A stretch of DNA of 64,000 bases from Blepharisma japonicum (taxonomy: Eukaryota > Ciliophora > Heterotrichea > Heterotrichida > Blepharismidae). The notes beneath the pieces were generated by a model. It had not been told where the DNA came from, did no database searches, and was given only the letters and a program-made list of their open reading frames with translations. Location: positions 581,490 through 645,489 of the forward strand of contig CATKHK010000011.1 in NCBI GenBank assembly GCA_949751835.1, in the 5' to 3' direction. Below, piece by piece: positions 1 through 10,794 of the stretch. Positions within the stretch are counted from its first letter, which is position 1. The number at the start of each line of letters is the position of its first letter. Position numbers and translations under genes: made by a program.

Positions 1-1011
1 AAAGTATTATAATCTTTAGTACTCCAATAAGTTTCAATCAGTTGCCGTCAAATCTTGAAAAAGTATTGCATTTAAAAATATAATATTGTGTGAAAAATAT
101 TTTTAATATACTTCGATTTTAAGTTATATTTTTCTACTGATGGCAAGAAGTTATCCTCCCTATGAATAGTTTTTTTATATATCAGATATTAGTTTTTGGT
201 GTATAGATATATCCAAGTGCCATTCAGTCTCTAAGCGAGAAGCTTGAATCTCATATCACATTTAATGAGTTAACAAGCCAATGCTCATTTGTATCATTTT
301 GTCAGCAACGTTCGAGTCTAGCAGGGTACTCTCACAATAGACAAGCGCGGGTTAACTACTAAAGATTTTTTGTAGTTCTCCAAACTATAAAGCTGTTAGC
401 TCCTTAATATAACACCAGAAAAAATATGACAAGTTCGACGATAAATTTCAAAGGTTAAAGTCACTAGAGTTTATAAAATAAGTAATGTGAGACAATTCAC
501 TGGCTCTCCAAATCTTGCCAATAGTAGACTATACTGGAAATGGAGATGCCCGAAAAGACATATTTTGGCCAAATAGAGCTTTACCTCTAAAAAACCCAAA
601 ATTTTGGCTCAGCATCAGCTATCTTATGTGTCGCTACCCTGAGGTGCTCTGGTAAATTAATGAGGCAGCAGGAATAGGGGCTGAAAATATCTTTACTGCT
701 TAATCTAAGTCATATTTCTGTAAAAATAATGCCATCATAATAACTGCAAAAGAATCTTATTTAATCTAGCAATAATTTCTTGGTCTCCTACCATTTAGTC
801 CACTGCTTATTATATTGAAGAGAAGCTTGATCTCTAGGCAATGCTTAGCAATGAGCAGTTCCTTGACTATTAAGTGAGCATTAGCATTTTCCTTCTGTAA
901 CATATATAGGATTAAAGAAATTATCTGGATTTGAGTCACAGCTCCCATCATCCTCGTCAGAAATACAAAATGCATCTTGACCATTTATTATACTAAATAG
1001 ATCTGTGCAAT

Positions 1012-1235
1012 AAAAAACCATTTAAGCAAGAGTACATTAGATATTACCTATGACCTTAAAAATCCTCTATGGGGTAGGCCTGCCCAGATCTACCTTCTCC
1101 ACTTCAGTGAATTGGGTCTACAAGCCTTTAGTTCGCTTGATTCGTTGCACCAAGGCACGCCTCTGCATTATGCCACCTGATTTGATGGCTCAACCCATTT
1201 TATGCAGAAATGCTTATCAGGCATATATATAGTCT
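1012..1235. other. GC-richer segment inserted in the pseudogene
   Basis: This roughly 220-bp segment interrupts two blocks that are contiguous in the intact paralog at 2543-3628. It is visibly richer in G and C than everything around it (for example 1070-1200). It has a 60-codon open frame on the plus strand, but I do not recognise a product. It may be a small mobile-element fragment, a captured piece of another gene, or a decayed RNA gene. The ends are approximate. Confidence 0.35.
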
Positions 1236-1575
1236 TTGAGTCTATTCAATAAAAAAATAAATATAAAAATTTTCCCTGCAGATTAAATAAAGACACAACA
1301 TACTCCTCCCACTATAGCATTGGGCAATAGGATTATGGACTTGAATGATCTGTATAAATAACAAGTGTTTTGTGCAGGATCATTGCAAGAAGTTCGATTA
1401 CAAGCTGCATTTTTAACGCAGTTATAATTATTTCTGCAGCTACTTTCTCAGTTTTGATTTGTGGTACACAAATGCTGTCTTTACAATAAGTTCCTGGCTC
1501 ATATGTAGAGCTGTTAGCACATTTTTCACCTTCAGCAGCTTCTACACAAACTCCTTCTTTGCGGGATAAAGAGTA

Positions 1576-1797
1576 AATTATTTTTTTATGTAATGTTCAA
1601 ATTTGGGAAAGAAAAAAGCCCCCAGAAATTGCCTATTCCTTGAAGAGCAAAGAACAAAGATGCTCTATTGCTTACTGATGGAGAGAGCGCTAGTATAGCC
1701 CGAACCTCGTTTTTACTTGGGCTATGCAGATTAAGTCAAGATAGTGCTATTCCTTCCATTTTATATTATCAATATACAAAGTAAGCACAACCAGCTG
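1576..1797. other. Inserted segment with two hairpins
   Basis: This is a second segment of about 220 bp with no counterpart in the intact paralogs. It contains two short perfect inverted repeats. One is AGAGCA/TGCTCT at 1644-1649 and 1661-1666. The other is ATAGCCC/GGGCTAT at 1695-1701 and 1719-1725. The arrangement could be a remnant of a structured RNA or a small element, but stems of 6-7 bp can also arise by chance. I do not recognise an RNA family. Confidence 0.3.
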
Positions 1798-2075
1798 ATG
1801 TTTTATAGAATTCCTCCAGTCAAGTTATCATATCTTAATGGTTCTGGCAGAGAGCAAGTGTAGTTAAATTGATATGAATACGTTTGATCTGGGAGACACT
1901 GATACTTGGGATTAGAGCGTTTTTTGAATTAAAGGTATCAGTTAAAATATCGTGAATAAACAATTTTTTGAAAGTAAATTTACTCTGGAGTTTTACAGGA
2001 TTATTTATATCAGCTCTGATGCAAAAACGCAAAAATAAACAAAAAGAGCAAGCAAAGGCTAAATAGTTTTTCCAT

Positions 2076-2542
2076 TTTATTATAATTAATATAAAGCTAT
2101 TTAGTTTAATATATTTTATGATATAACGCAGATTATAAAGACAAAATTTGATCTATAAGATAAATATTTTTTAAAAAGTGCATTATCGAACTCATCACTG
2201 ATTTATCAATAATAATGAAGGCATGAAATAAAATTTGATATTAGAGAGGAGCAAATTTAAAAATTAATGTTAAGCACAAAAATTTTTGCTTTTCCACTGT
2301 TTTTGTATCTCAATTAAATGATTTAAAGTGAACAATAGCCTAGATATGCCAAAGTTTAGTGTTAGAAATTCTAAATCGACATATGGCAAAAAATCGCAGC
2401 TGCGAGGAACTCTCTTTTCAAAGATATAATGAAAAAGTCTGTAATTGACTCATGCCAAAATGGTCCATAATTTTCAAAAATTTCATATCTAGGTTTATTA
2501 GAAGAATTTAAAAGTCAACTATCGATTAACTTAAAGCCTTAC
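2076..2542. other. Intergenic, nothing recognised
   Basis: This is AT-rich spacer between the decayed copy and the first intact Cys-rich gene. No open frame, RNA gene or repeat was recognised. It contains the 3' flank of the downstream minus-strand gene and the 5' flank of the pseudogene. Confidence 0.5.
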
Positions 2543-3628
2543 TTAAAAAGCCACAGCCTCTGCATTTGAATTTATGAATGCATTTTGAGCCTGCACATAA
2601 TTTTCAGCAAATGTATTTAGCACACAATCTTCTACTCCAACCAACCTATTATATAAGCTATTCTGTAAGCTATAATAGACAAATGCATTATATTGCTTGG
2701 CGCTCCAATAAGTCTGCACACAGTTGCTATCAAATCTTTTAACTGTATTGCAGTTCAACAACTCTGGACTGTTTATCCATTGATTAAAAATATTCATCCA
2801 TGGCTGGTTAGGTGCATCTCCAGGCATAAGCTCGCAATAAGAATTTCCCTCACTATTTAACCCACAATCGCATTCTCCCTCTATGGAGTATGGAGGAGTA
2901 AAGAAAGAATCTTCATTAGAATAGCATCCTCTTCCATTTACATCACATTGTGACCCTGGACCTTCCAAAGTATAGAATAAATCTGTGCAATAGCTTTTTC
3001 CATCAGAATTCTGAGCGCAGTAGTAATATGGACATAAAGTGTGGTATCCATAATAGCACTCTCCAACCTCGTCATGGACTTTAAATGAATGAAAGCCATA
3101 GCAAGTGTTTTGGAAAGGATTGGAATAGGAAATAACATTGCAGGCTGCGTTATTGACACAATCGAAGTCCCAAGTACAGCCAGATTCCCCAATTTGAAGC
3201 TGTGGGATACAAGTGTTGTTGGTGCATCTTAAGCCAGGGTTACATTGCTCGCTTCAGCTGCAATATTCCCCATTTGAAACTCCTACACAAATTCCATTTT
3301 GGCATGACAAGGAAAGCCCAGAAGAACAATCGTCGTCTGTTTTACACCATTCTCCTGGGTAACTATTGACTGGAGCAACATAAGCTTCTTGGCAGGTATA
3401 GTTGAATTGATATGAAGAAGAATGCTTCTGGTCTGGATAGCATTCAAGAGAACTATCCTGGCATGGCTGAGCGTAGTAAGTATGTGTTATGTTGTTATTG
3501 AAGCCGCATTGATTGGGATACCAGATCTGGTCTGGAGTTTTACAAGTGTAGGCTGAACAATCAATGCCAAAAGCTAAGCTAAGACCAATAGACAGCTGGA
3601 GAATCAAAATCATGTTTGGCATCGCCAT
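2543..3628 (-). CDS. Cysteine-rich secreted protein, family member 1 (no GPI-type tail)
   Basis: The protein is 361 aa when TGA is read as Trp. One in-frame TGA near 3252 joins the two halves (...EYCS-W-SEQC...). It has an N-terminal hydrophobic signal peptide (MILILQLSIGLSLAFG), then spaced cysteines in CxxDxDC/CxxGxxC patterns similar to Dickkopf-type Cys-rich domains, then the family's conserved WxN/CNT...YW segment. I start at the ATG at 3628; the open frame extends 15 nt further to a GTG, which is unlikely to be a start. A second ATG lies two codons downstream. Unlike its paralogs it ends ...NSNAEAVAF, without a hydrophobic C-terminal tail, so it is probably secreted rather than GPI-anchored. 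Secretion is inferred and the biochemical function is unknown. Confidence 0.85.
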
Positions 3629-3633
3629 TTTAT

Positions 3634-3643
3634 ATTTATTCAC
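3634..3643 (-). promoter_or_regulatory. Conserved leader motif GTGAATAAAT
   Basis: The motif lies five bases upstream of the ATG. The same G-A-A-T-A-A-A-T core sits 5-9 bases before the start codon of every intact member of this family. It may be an initiator or 5'UTR element, or simply inherited duplicated flank. Confidence 0.4.
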
Positions 3644-3848
3644 CAGCTTTGATTTAATTTTAATTTTAGCACTTTATGTGAGTATAATAATTTTCAAAAA
3701 TTTTAAAATAGAAAAATATTAAGAAAAATAAAATTTTTGTTGACTTAAGCTTTAAAATTGCAAAAATTTTTTTAAGTCCACAATAGCTTTTTTTACAAAT
3801 AAACATGATTTATTTGGTATACCATTTTTATTCTTCACCTGCCTCATC

Positions 3849-5123
3849 TTAATCTGTATCATCTGGATTATCCCAGGTCCACCAAGCTGAATATTCACTA
3901 ACAAGGTCGCTTATATTACTTTCTGCCTCTGTAAAATCCATTAAATCCATCCCTTCTTCTGTATAAGATCTTATAAAACGTTTTTTCCTAAAAAGCTTAC
4001 AAAAAATCTCACCTATTTCCTTGAAAATATTGGCAATGTAATTTCCATTCAAAATTGATGATGCACTTGCCATTGAATTTACAGGCGGAACTTGGCATGA
4101 TTCACACAAAAAATTATTAGGAATTCAATTAACAAATCATGAAGATTCATTGCTTTTTATTTCAGCAATAGAATCTTCAAGCTCTTTTTCTGAGTAATTC
4201 CCTCGAAAAATAGCTGAAGCTGCATAAATATACTGATGATTTTCATATTTCTTTGATAGCAAAAAATTATCAGGACTTAGCATTCAATTAAAAAATTCTA
4301 AAATTTCCCCATTTGGGCTTTGGTTATGCATTTCCATATGCGAAATTGTAAAAAAATGCAGCCTAGGAAAGGGCCGTAAATTCATAATTGTTTTCCTTCA
4401 ATTAGAATTCAAGCTGCATGGAAATCTTATTGATGATGTAACACCAACCATTGCTGAACTAATAATTTGATTTAAGTAAGAATAACTCGGACCTTCTAAG
4501 TCTTTGCTGATAGAGTCATTATCTAAAACCACGCAAGAGTCTGAATTTTCTGTCAATTTATCGATAGAAAATATTTCATTATAAACTTCAATTGGAATAT
4601 TTGACGATCTGGATGGAAAAACTGTAAAGTTCTCGATTACTTTAGTAGGATTTTGATCTCTTAATTCTGATAGAATTAAGCTTCCAAGCCCTGATCCGGT
4701 ACCTCCACCTATGGAATGACAAATTTGAAACCCTTCAAGACACTCACATTCTTCTGCAGATTTTCTGATTACGTCAAAGATACTGTCTTTTAATTCTAGG
4801 CCTAAAGTTTTATAACCTTTTGCTCAGATACCTTGAGCTCCTGTGTGGCCAGAAATAAGTTTATCTGGCCTATAAAGTTTTGATAAAGAAGAACAGCGCA
4901 GCTCATCTATGGTTTGAGGTTCTAAATCGATCATAATTGCTCTTGGATAGTATTTTGAGTCATTTTCATCCAAATAGCTGTCTATTTTAGTAAGCTCTTT
5001 ATCAAAACTCCCATAATATTTGCCCTCCTTATCGATTTTGTGCTCATCTAAAAGTACTTCTCAAAACTTTGATCCTATCGAATTTCCACATTGGCCAATT
5101 TGCAAATTAATGATCTCTCTCAT
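3849..5123 (-). CDS. Divergent beta-tubulin-like protein
   Basis: The protein is 424 aa, against about 445 for ordinary beta-tubulin. It starts MREI, the beta-tubulin autoregulatory tetrapeptide, followed by the GTP-binding QCGN and the tubulin signature GGGTGSG. It also has GVTSSIRFP, PFPRLHFF, NWIPNN and the FTEAES..DLVSEY helix near the C-terminus. Six in-frame TGA codons fall where Trp is expected, including the conserved Trp after GSKF and the one in GAQGIWAKG. The body is strongly diverged: the loop before helix H10 (FFNWMLSPDNFLLS) differs, and the tail is short (WDNPDDTD) with no Glu-rich end. It is probably a specialised or rapidly evolving tubulin isotype rather than the main axonemal one. 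No TAA/TAG interrupts it and no intron is seen. It lies between members 1 and 2 of the Cys-rich array on the same strand. Confidence 0.92.
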
Positions 5124-5240
5124 TATATAAATAACTATTAATTGAAAATATTTTTACAGGATTGATATTTTTATCATTTGTAATGAATATTTAAAAATAG
5201 TCAGCCTCAAATATTATAAACCCTTAATATTAAGGATTAT

Positions 5241-6359
5241 TTAATAAAGGATGAATCCAACCAGTAAATTTATTCCAAAAGGAACCGGAGAATTATCATC
5301 AGAATCGCTTATGCCATCCAATCCTTTAGCATAGGCATAATCTGAAGCCACAGTGTTTATTACACATTTTTTGCTTCCAATGATGTAGCTATACAAGTTG
5401 AAATAGTTTTGCCAGTAAAACAATTCATCAAAATTTTTGCTGTCTCAATAATCCCGTATGCACTTAAATTCATTTCTCCTGGCTGTATTACAATTAAAAA
5501 TAGCATAACTTGAATACCATTTTGCTCAGAAACTTAATAAAGAAACTCCAGGGCCATCACCAAGGAAAATCTCACAATGAGACTTTCCTTCTGAGTTATA
5601 ACCACAAGAGCACGCTTGATTGGCAACAAATGGAGGATTAAAAAAATTATCTGGGTTAGAAGGGCATTTATCTAGGTTTATTCTGCAAAGTGATGCTGGC
5701 TCTAAGTTAGATGCAAGTAAATTGGTGCAATAATAATTGCCATCAGCTCCATTTTTAGCACAAGTAAGGTATTTACATAATAAACTCCTTAAGTTAAAGC
5801 AGCCTCCAACTGGTGTATGTGGCTCAAATGTAAATACTTGAAAACAAGTGTTAGATTGTGGGTTTTCTGCAGATGTGAGATTGCAGGCACCATTATTTAC
5901 ACAATCATAGTCACTTAAACAGCCATTATTGCCAATTTTGATTTGAGGGGCACATTTTTGATTGCGGCAATAAGTCCCTGGCATACAATTATAATTTGAT
6001 ATGCAAGGCTGATCAGCATGAACTCCTTGGCATTTTCCATTGACGCAGCCATTGCTCCAAACAGAATCACACTGAGCTTTTTTTTGACATTTTTCTCCAA
6101 CCTCGCTTATTCCCAAACTAAAATGATTATCTGTGCAAGTTTTATTTTGGAAATTTAAATCATAAGTGCATAGTTTACCATCTGAACACTCTTTTGAATA
6201 ATAAACATAGGCTTCTTCATCATAATAAACACAAGTGTTGTCTTCAAAAGTCATAAATGGAGGCTTACACAAATAGCTGGGACATAAAATTGAGCCTATA
6301 ACAGTGTGATAAAGATATTCTAAATGGTATAGTAAAAAAATGCGAAGCTTTAAGTCCAT
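5241..6359 (-). CDS. Cysteine-rich GPI-type surface protein, member 2
   Basis: The protein is 372 aa with TGA=Trp; TGA occurs at ...LLSF-W-AKWYS and ...IRDY-W-DSKNF. It has a signal peptide after the ATG, then the family's cysteine pattern (CPSYLCKPP, YYSKEC, GEKC, SNGCVNGKCQG, CISNYNCMPGTYC, the shared GCLSDYDCVNNGACN block). These are followed by CACGYN/GDGPG and the CNT.RR...C..YW..K segment. The C-terminus is a small/polar stretch (SDSDDNS) followed by a hydrophobic end (FGINLLVGFILY), the layout of a GPI-attachment signal. A role as a cell-surface coat or recognition protein is inferred from that layout only. Confidence 0.88.
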
Positions 6360-6365
6360 TTTTGA

Positions 6366-6375
6366 ATTTATTCAA
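6366..6375 (-). promoter_or_regulatory. Conserved leader motif TTGAATAAAT
   Basis: This is the family leader core immediately upstream of the ATG at 6359, within ...TTGTTGAATAAATTC... on the coding strand. Its role is unknown. Confidence 0.4.
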
Positions 6376-7057
6376 CAATATGATTTTTAATAAAAATGAA
6401 ACTTTTATAGAAGAAGATTAAATCCAAATAGTTTTATATTTTACATGAAAAATCTATTCTTTGAAAGTTATAATGGCTGATCTTTGAAATTAAGAGGATT
6501 GCATATTATTAGCAAGAATAAATGCAAGCATTTTTTTAGCTGATTTTGCAGGTGAATAAAATCTATAATGAAACTTTATTATTCTAAAAAATTTGATACT
6601 GAGGAATTTATTCATTCTAATGATTTCTAGAAAAAATTATGCTATCAATTTTAATATTAGAATCCCTTTATATTTTCTTTAACTAAATTAAGCAGATCCT
6701 ATCTATTTTACAGATATAAATATAATATTTTTAAAAAAGATCTATTTAATATTATAAGTTTCTAATCTTATTCATATCAGATAAAGAATAAGTTATTTTT
6801 AATGATCAACTAAATAAATTTATCTTTTCCTAAATTGTTTAAGAAATACTTTGGAGTAATTTTAATTTTTCAAGTTTTGATTTGAAAATAGAATTTTCAA
6901 ATAATTAAATTCAATTTATAACAGATTTGTATAGATTAAAATTGAAAATAATTGTAAATATAGAAACTATAGGAAAATTATAAATTGATAATAGATATCG
7001 CTCTATCATAGATAATTCTATCTTAAAATAACAATTCTTAAGCTTATTTAAGACTAT
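6376..7057. other. Intergenic; part is duplicated flank
   Basis: This is AT-rich spacer without an open frame. From about 6735 onward it matches the 3' flank of the gene at 9484-10587 (about 9190-9480), for example the shared stretch AAATTTATCTTTTCCTAAAT. It is therefore part of a duplicated unit that includes the pseudogene to its right. Confidence 0.6.
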
Positions 7058-8275
7058 TTAAGGGAGGATAAACCCTACCACCATTGAGATCCCCAAGGTG
7101 ACTGCAGAATCATCAAGATCAGTTATACCATTCAATTTGCTGCATATGCATACTGATAAGTCACAGTTTCTATTACACATTTTTCACTTCCAACTATAAG
7201 GTTATACGCATTGAAATAGGTACACCAATAATACAGTTCCTGAAAACTTTTTCACCCCAATAATTCTTCATGCAATGAAATGAGTCTCTATTTACTATAT
7301 TGCATTTTAAAATTCTTGGACTTGAGTACCAGCTTGCCATATAACTCAAATATTTCAATCCAGGGGCGTCTCCATAGATAAGGCTGCAATAAGAGTTTCT
7401 ATCTATATTATAGCCACATTCGCAAGCTGAATTGTCACTAAATGAAGGTTCAAAAACTATTTGACTTTGAAGAGCATTGTGTACTAAACATCTCGCAAGG
7501 GAAGCGAAATAGCCAAGTGCGGTCATCAAGTTTGTACAATAATCATCATTGGCGTAGCAGGCCCTATCCATTTATGCTGCTTCCAACAAGCGATTGTGGC
7601 TCAAACGATAATACTAAGTAGCAAGCCGAATAGTTGAGGATTTGATTTGACAGGCCGCGCTATTTATGGAGTCGTAATTATTTAAGCACCCTTTCTAGCC
7701 AATTTAAGTTTGAAGAGCGCATATCTGATTTAGGCAAGTGTTTCTAAGCATACAGACCATACTTGAGCTGCAAGACTGGCCTGCTGAAGTTCCTTGGCAT
7801 AGTCCATTATTGCACCTAGAAGTTTTAATAGGAGGGCAATCAGATATTTTAGCACACTTTTCTCCAGGCCCACCTGATCCAAAATAGTTTTGAGTGTCTG
7901 CACAGGTTGTATTAAAAACGTTTGGAGTATTGCAAATTTTATTATCTAAACATTCTTTTGACTAATAAATATCTGCTGTTTGGTCATAGTAAACGCAAGT
8001 TTCATTATTAAAATCCATTTGTGGAGGCGTAGATGGAGTATTCAAAAGAGGAGAAACAAAACATGAAGTCTAAGGTTCTTTTTATTTTATTCACCTGTAA
8101 GATTGTATTAAATATGATCCAAAATCTACACATAGAAACAACATTAATATTTTAAATAAAATATTATGTTGTTTAAAATTTTTTAGCTAAAAATGCTTCG
8201 TAATAAAAATCACTGTTAGTATTAAAACGTTTGCTTAATTTTTTGAACTTTAAAAGAATTAAGATATTTTTCTAT
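6735..8275. repeat. Duplicated unit, copy 1 (decayed)
   Basis: This unit contains 3' flank, gene copy and 5' flank. It corresponds to about 9190-10790 (copy 2) over its whole length, including non-coding flanks, and the matches end on both sides at about the same points. Copy 1 carries the pseudogene at 7058-8078 and copy 2 carries an intact gene. Boundaries are estimated by eye. Confidence 0.65.
7058..8078 (-). pseudogene. Decayed copy of the Cys-rich gene at 9484-10587
   Basis: Nearly the whole length aligns with the intact paralog. A 125-codon open part (7571-7194) shows CSLIYGDAPGLKYLSYMASW and CNIVNRDSFHC. The gene is dead. The start codon position (about 8076) is no longer ATG. A TAG replaces a Tyr in the YYSKEC motif (about 7962). 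Frameshifts occur in the central Cys block and near 7195, before the C-terminal tail. It is still close to its paralog, so the loss looks fairly recent. Confidence 0.85.
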
Positions 8276-8609
8276 AGATTTAAAAAAAGATAAAAATATA
8301 TGGAAAATATATATAAAATAAATAAAAATCATTGAATTATTATGTGACATTCTAATCTTATTTAATTGTAAGAATAAGATGCTGGAACATTAAAAAATCA
8401 TAATAGAAGCTTTGTTTTTTGAATCAATATTTCTACTTATGATTCAATAAATATAGTCTATCTGTAGCAATAGATCGGTAATGCCAAGTGCCAAATTTAT
8501 AAAAATGGCTAATCTCGAAAAAAATATAAATTAGTCCTTGGTCTCTTTTATTATTTATATGCATCTCATACCAATTAATTCAATTTTAAAATCCTTAATA
8601 TTAAAGATT
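8079..8609. other. Intergenic, duplicated flanks
   Basis: The left part (to about 8275) is the 5' flank shared with the gene at 9484-10587. The right part (about 8500-8609) matches the 3' flank of the gene at 11303-12412. No separate gene is seen. Confidence 0.55.
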
Positions 8610-9180
8610 TTAAGAAAAGACGAATCCAATTACTATTGAAACTCCAAAAGTGACAGTGACTGCTGAATCGTTATCTTCAAATCACTCTTGCTATCCAATT
8701 TTGCTGCGTATGATACTGATAAGCCACAGTGTTTACAATGCATTTTTCTCAGTCTTAAAGAAGGCTATACACATTGAAATAGGTGCACCAATAATAAAGC
8801 TCCTTGAAACTTTTTTCGTCCCAAAAGTCCTGTATACAATTAAAAGATTCTCTATTATTAGTATTGCATTTCAAAATTGCTGGACTTGAATATCAGCTCG
8901 CCCAATGGCTTAATAATTTCAATCCAAGTCCAGCTTCATAATTAAGTTTTAATGTGAAGTCCTATATTGGTTATAGCCACAAGTGCAAGCTGCTGTCACA
9001 TAAAATGGAGTATCAAAAAAAGTAACTTCCTGGGATTGGCAATCTGCATAGCAATATATCACCGGAGCTTGTGAGACTATAGGGTTTAAGCAATAATATT
9101 TACTATCAGCGCTGTTTTGTGTGCAATTCAAGTATTTGCATAGTTTTTTTCCCCGTCTGTGCAGTTTCCAACTGGAGTGT
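8610..9180 (-). pseudogene. 3' part of a split Cys-rich gene copy
   Basis: This matches the C-terminal half of the gene at 11303-12412, from the stop (TAA at 8610-8612) up to the counterpart of about 11870. Examples are the segment ACTCGYNQYRTSH, the matching CNT block and the tail. It contains frameshifts and premature stops. At about 9180 the similarity ends abruptly and the 3' flank of a different paralog begins. Its N-terminal counterpart lies at 10795-10888, on the far side of the intact gene at 9484-10587. Confidence 0.82.
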
Positions 9181-9483
9181 TTTTACAGAGATACTATGAT
9201 AATTTTTAAATAAGAACTATTTAATATTCGTAAGTTTCGAAATTATTCATATAGCAGAAAAGCTCTTTTGCAGGGCTCACTAATTAAATTTATCTTTTCC
9301 TAAATTAAAATTTGTTAATACTTCAGAATAATTTATTTTTTACAGATCAAATTAAGAGTTTTGATATTTTAATATAGAATTTTCAAATCATTAAATCAAT
9401 TGATAACAAAAACTTTCATTATCAAAGATAATGCTATCTTAAAAATAAGCCGGAATCTTATAAATCTTAATATTTAAGACTAT

Positions 9484-10587
9484 TTAAGAAAAGATGAATC
9501 CTATCATCATTGAAATCCCCAAGACGATTGCAGAATCATCAAGATCAGTTATACCATTCAATTTCGCAGCATATGCGTACTGATAAGTCACAGTTTCCAT
9601 TACGCATTTTTCACTTCCAACTATAAGGTTATACGCAATGAAATAGGTATACCAATAATACAGTTCCTGAAAACTTTTTTCATCCCAATAATTCATCATG
9701 CAGTGAAATGAGTCTCTATTCCAAGTATTGCATTTTAAAATTCCTGGACTTGAGTACCAGCTTGCCATATAACTCAAATATTTCAATCCAGGGCCATCTC
9801 CATAGAAAAGGCTGCAATAAGAGTTTCTATCTATATTGTAGCCACATTCGCAAACTGAATTTGCAATAAATGCAGGTTCAAAAAAATTATCTGGCTTAGA
9901 AGGGCACTCATTAGTAGACGTCATGCAAGGGGAAGCAAAATCATCAAGTGAAGTCATCAAGTTTGTGCAATAATAATCATTGCTAGTCCCATTTTGGGCA
10001 CAGTTCAAGTATTTGCATAGCAGGCTCTCTCCATTTATGCAATTTCCAACAGGAACATGTGGTCCAAATGAGAATGCTAAATAGCAAGTGTTTTCTTCTC
10101 TATTCGTCTGAGATATGATTTGGCAGGCCCCGTTATTTACGCAGTCATAATCACTTAAGCATCCTTTCTGGCCAATTTCAGTTTGAGGAGCGCATTTCAG
10201 ATTTACGCAAGTGTTTCCAGGCATACAGGAAGTAAATGAACTGCAAATCTGGCCTGCTGAAGTTCCTTGGCATATTCCATTGGCACATCCATTAGTTGTG
10301 CCGCAGTCAATGTCCTGCGTACATTTTTCTCCAGGTCCACCTAATCCAAAAAAGTATTGACTGCTTGAACAGGTAATATTATAACCATATGGAGTATTGC
10401 AAATATTATTACCTGAACATTCTTTTGAGTAATAAACATCTTCTACTTGGTCATAATAAATGCAAGTTTCATCATCAAAATTCATTTGTGAAGTCTTACA
10501 GGTGTAGCTGGAGCATTCTTTAACGCTTAAGACTGTAAGACAAAGGAAAGATAAGTTTAGAAGTAAAGAATGAATCTTAAAGTTCAT
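9484..10587 (-). CDS. Cysteine-rich GPI-type surface protein, member 3
   Basis: The protein is 367 aa, open without any TGA. It has a signal peptide (SLLLNLSFLCLTVLSVKEC), a first Cys block SYTCKTSQ...YYSKEC, the central CSSFTSCMPGNTC and GCLSDYDCVNNGACQ blocks, then CKYLNCAQNGT, CECGYN, GDGPGLKYLSYMASW and the CNT..RDSFHC..YW segment. The tail is ITDLDDS followed by hydrophobic AIVLGISMMIGFIFS, consistent with a GPI signal. It lies inside the duplicated 1.6-kb unit and is the parent or sister of the pseudogene at 7058-8078. Surface location is inferred and the function is unknown. Confidence 0.9.
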   Translation of the reverse strand: MNFKIHSLLLNLSFLCLTVLSVKECSSYTCKTSQMNFDDETCIYYDQVEDVYYSKECSGNNICNTPYGYNITCSSSQYFFGLGGPGEKCTQDIDCGTTNGCANGICQGTSAGQICSSFTSCMPGNTCVNLKCAPQTEIGQKGCLSDYDCVNNGACQIISQTNREENTCYLAFSFGPHVPVGNCINGESLLCKYLNCAQNGTSNDYYCTNLMTSLDDFASPCMTSTNECPSKPDNFFEPAFIANSVCECGYNIDRNSYCSLFYGDGPGLKYLSYMASWYSSPGILKCNTWNRDSFHCMMNYWDEKSFQELYYWYTYFIAYNLIVGSEKCVMETVTYQYAYAAKLNGITDLDDSAIVLGISMMIGFIFS

Positions 10588-10591
10588 TTTT

Positions 10592-10601
10592 ATTTATTCA
10601 C
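10592..10601 (-). promoter_or_regulatory. Conserved leader motif GTGAATAAAT
   Basis: This is the same core, in a similar position before the ATG, as in the gene at 2543-3628. It is also present, slightly altered, before the pseudogene at 7058-8078. Confidence 0.4.
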
Positions 10602-10794
10602 CTGTATGATATATTAAGTATTAGCAAAAATATATATATAGAAAGGAAATTGATTTTTTTATTAAAATTTTAGCTTCCTTAAATACTTTAGGCCAAAATT
10701 GCTCCTGAAATAAAAATAACAGATAGCATTAAAAAGTTTGCTATATCTTTTTCTTGAATTTTATAAAAATTGAGGTATTTTCACTTCTACTATT

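Larger units (their letters stand above)
1..2075 (-). pseudogene. Decayed Cys-rich surface protein copy (runs off window edge)
   Basis: This stretch is a patchwork of segments matching the intact Cys-rich gene at 2543-3628, in the same order and on the minus strand. About 2075-1799 matches the signal peptide and first Cys block. About 1575-1537 and 1500-1235 match the central Cys block. About 1010-850 matches the block before the C-terminal half, and about 90-1 matches the conserved WY..C segment. The frame is broken by many TAA/TAG codons and indels, so no protein of the family can be made. It is about 1 kb longer than an intact copy because several unrelated segments lie between the matching blocks (about 100-760, 1012-1235, 1576-1797). 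An ATG at 2073-2075 sits where paralogs start. Homology is by eye, not by alignment software. Confidence 0.72.
9190..10790. repeat. Duplicated unit, copy 2 (with intact gene)
   Basis: This is a 1.6-kb segment matching about 6735-8275, including both flanks of the gene inside. Its two ends coincide with the two broken ends of another paralog (9180 and 10795), so it appears to have landed inside, or replaced the middle of, that paralog. Coordinates are approximate. Confidence 0.65.

Noticed and set aside
240-340. tRNA suggested by CGTTCGAGTC
   Set aside because: No acceptor, D or anticodon stems can be placed around it; the resemblance is limited to the T-loop word.
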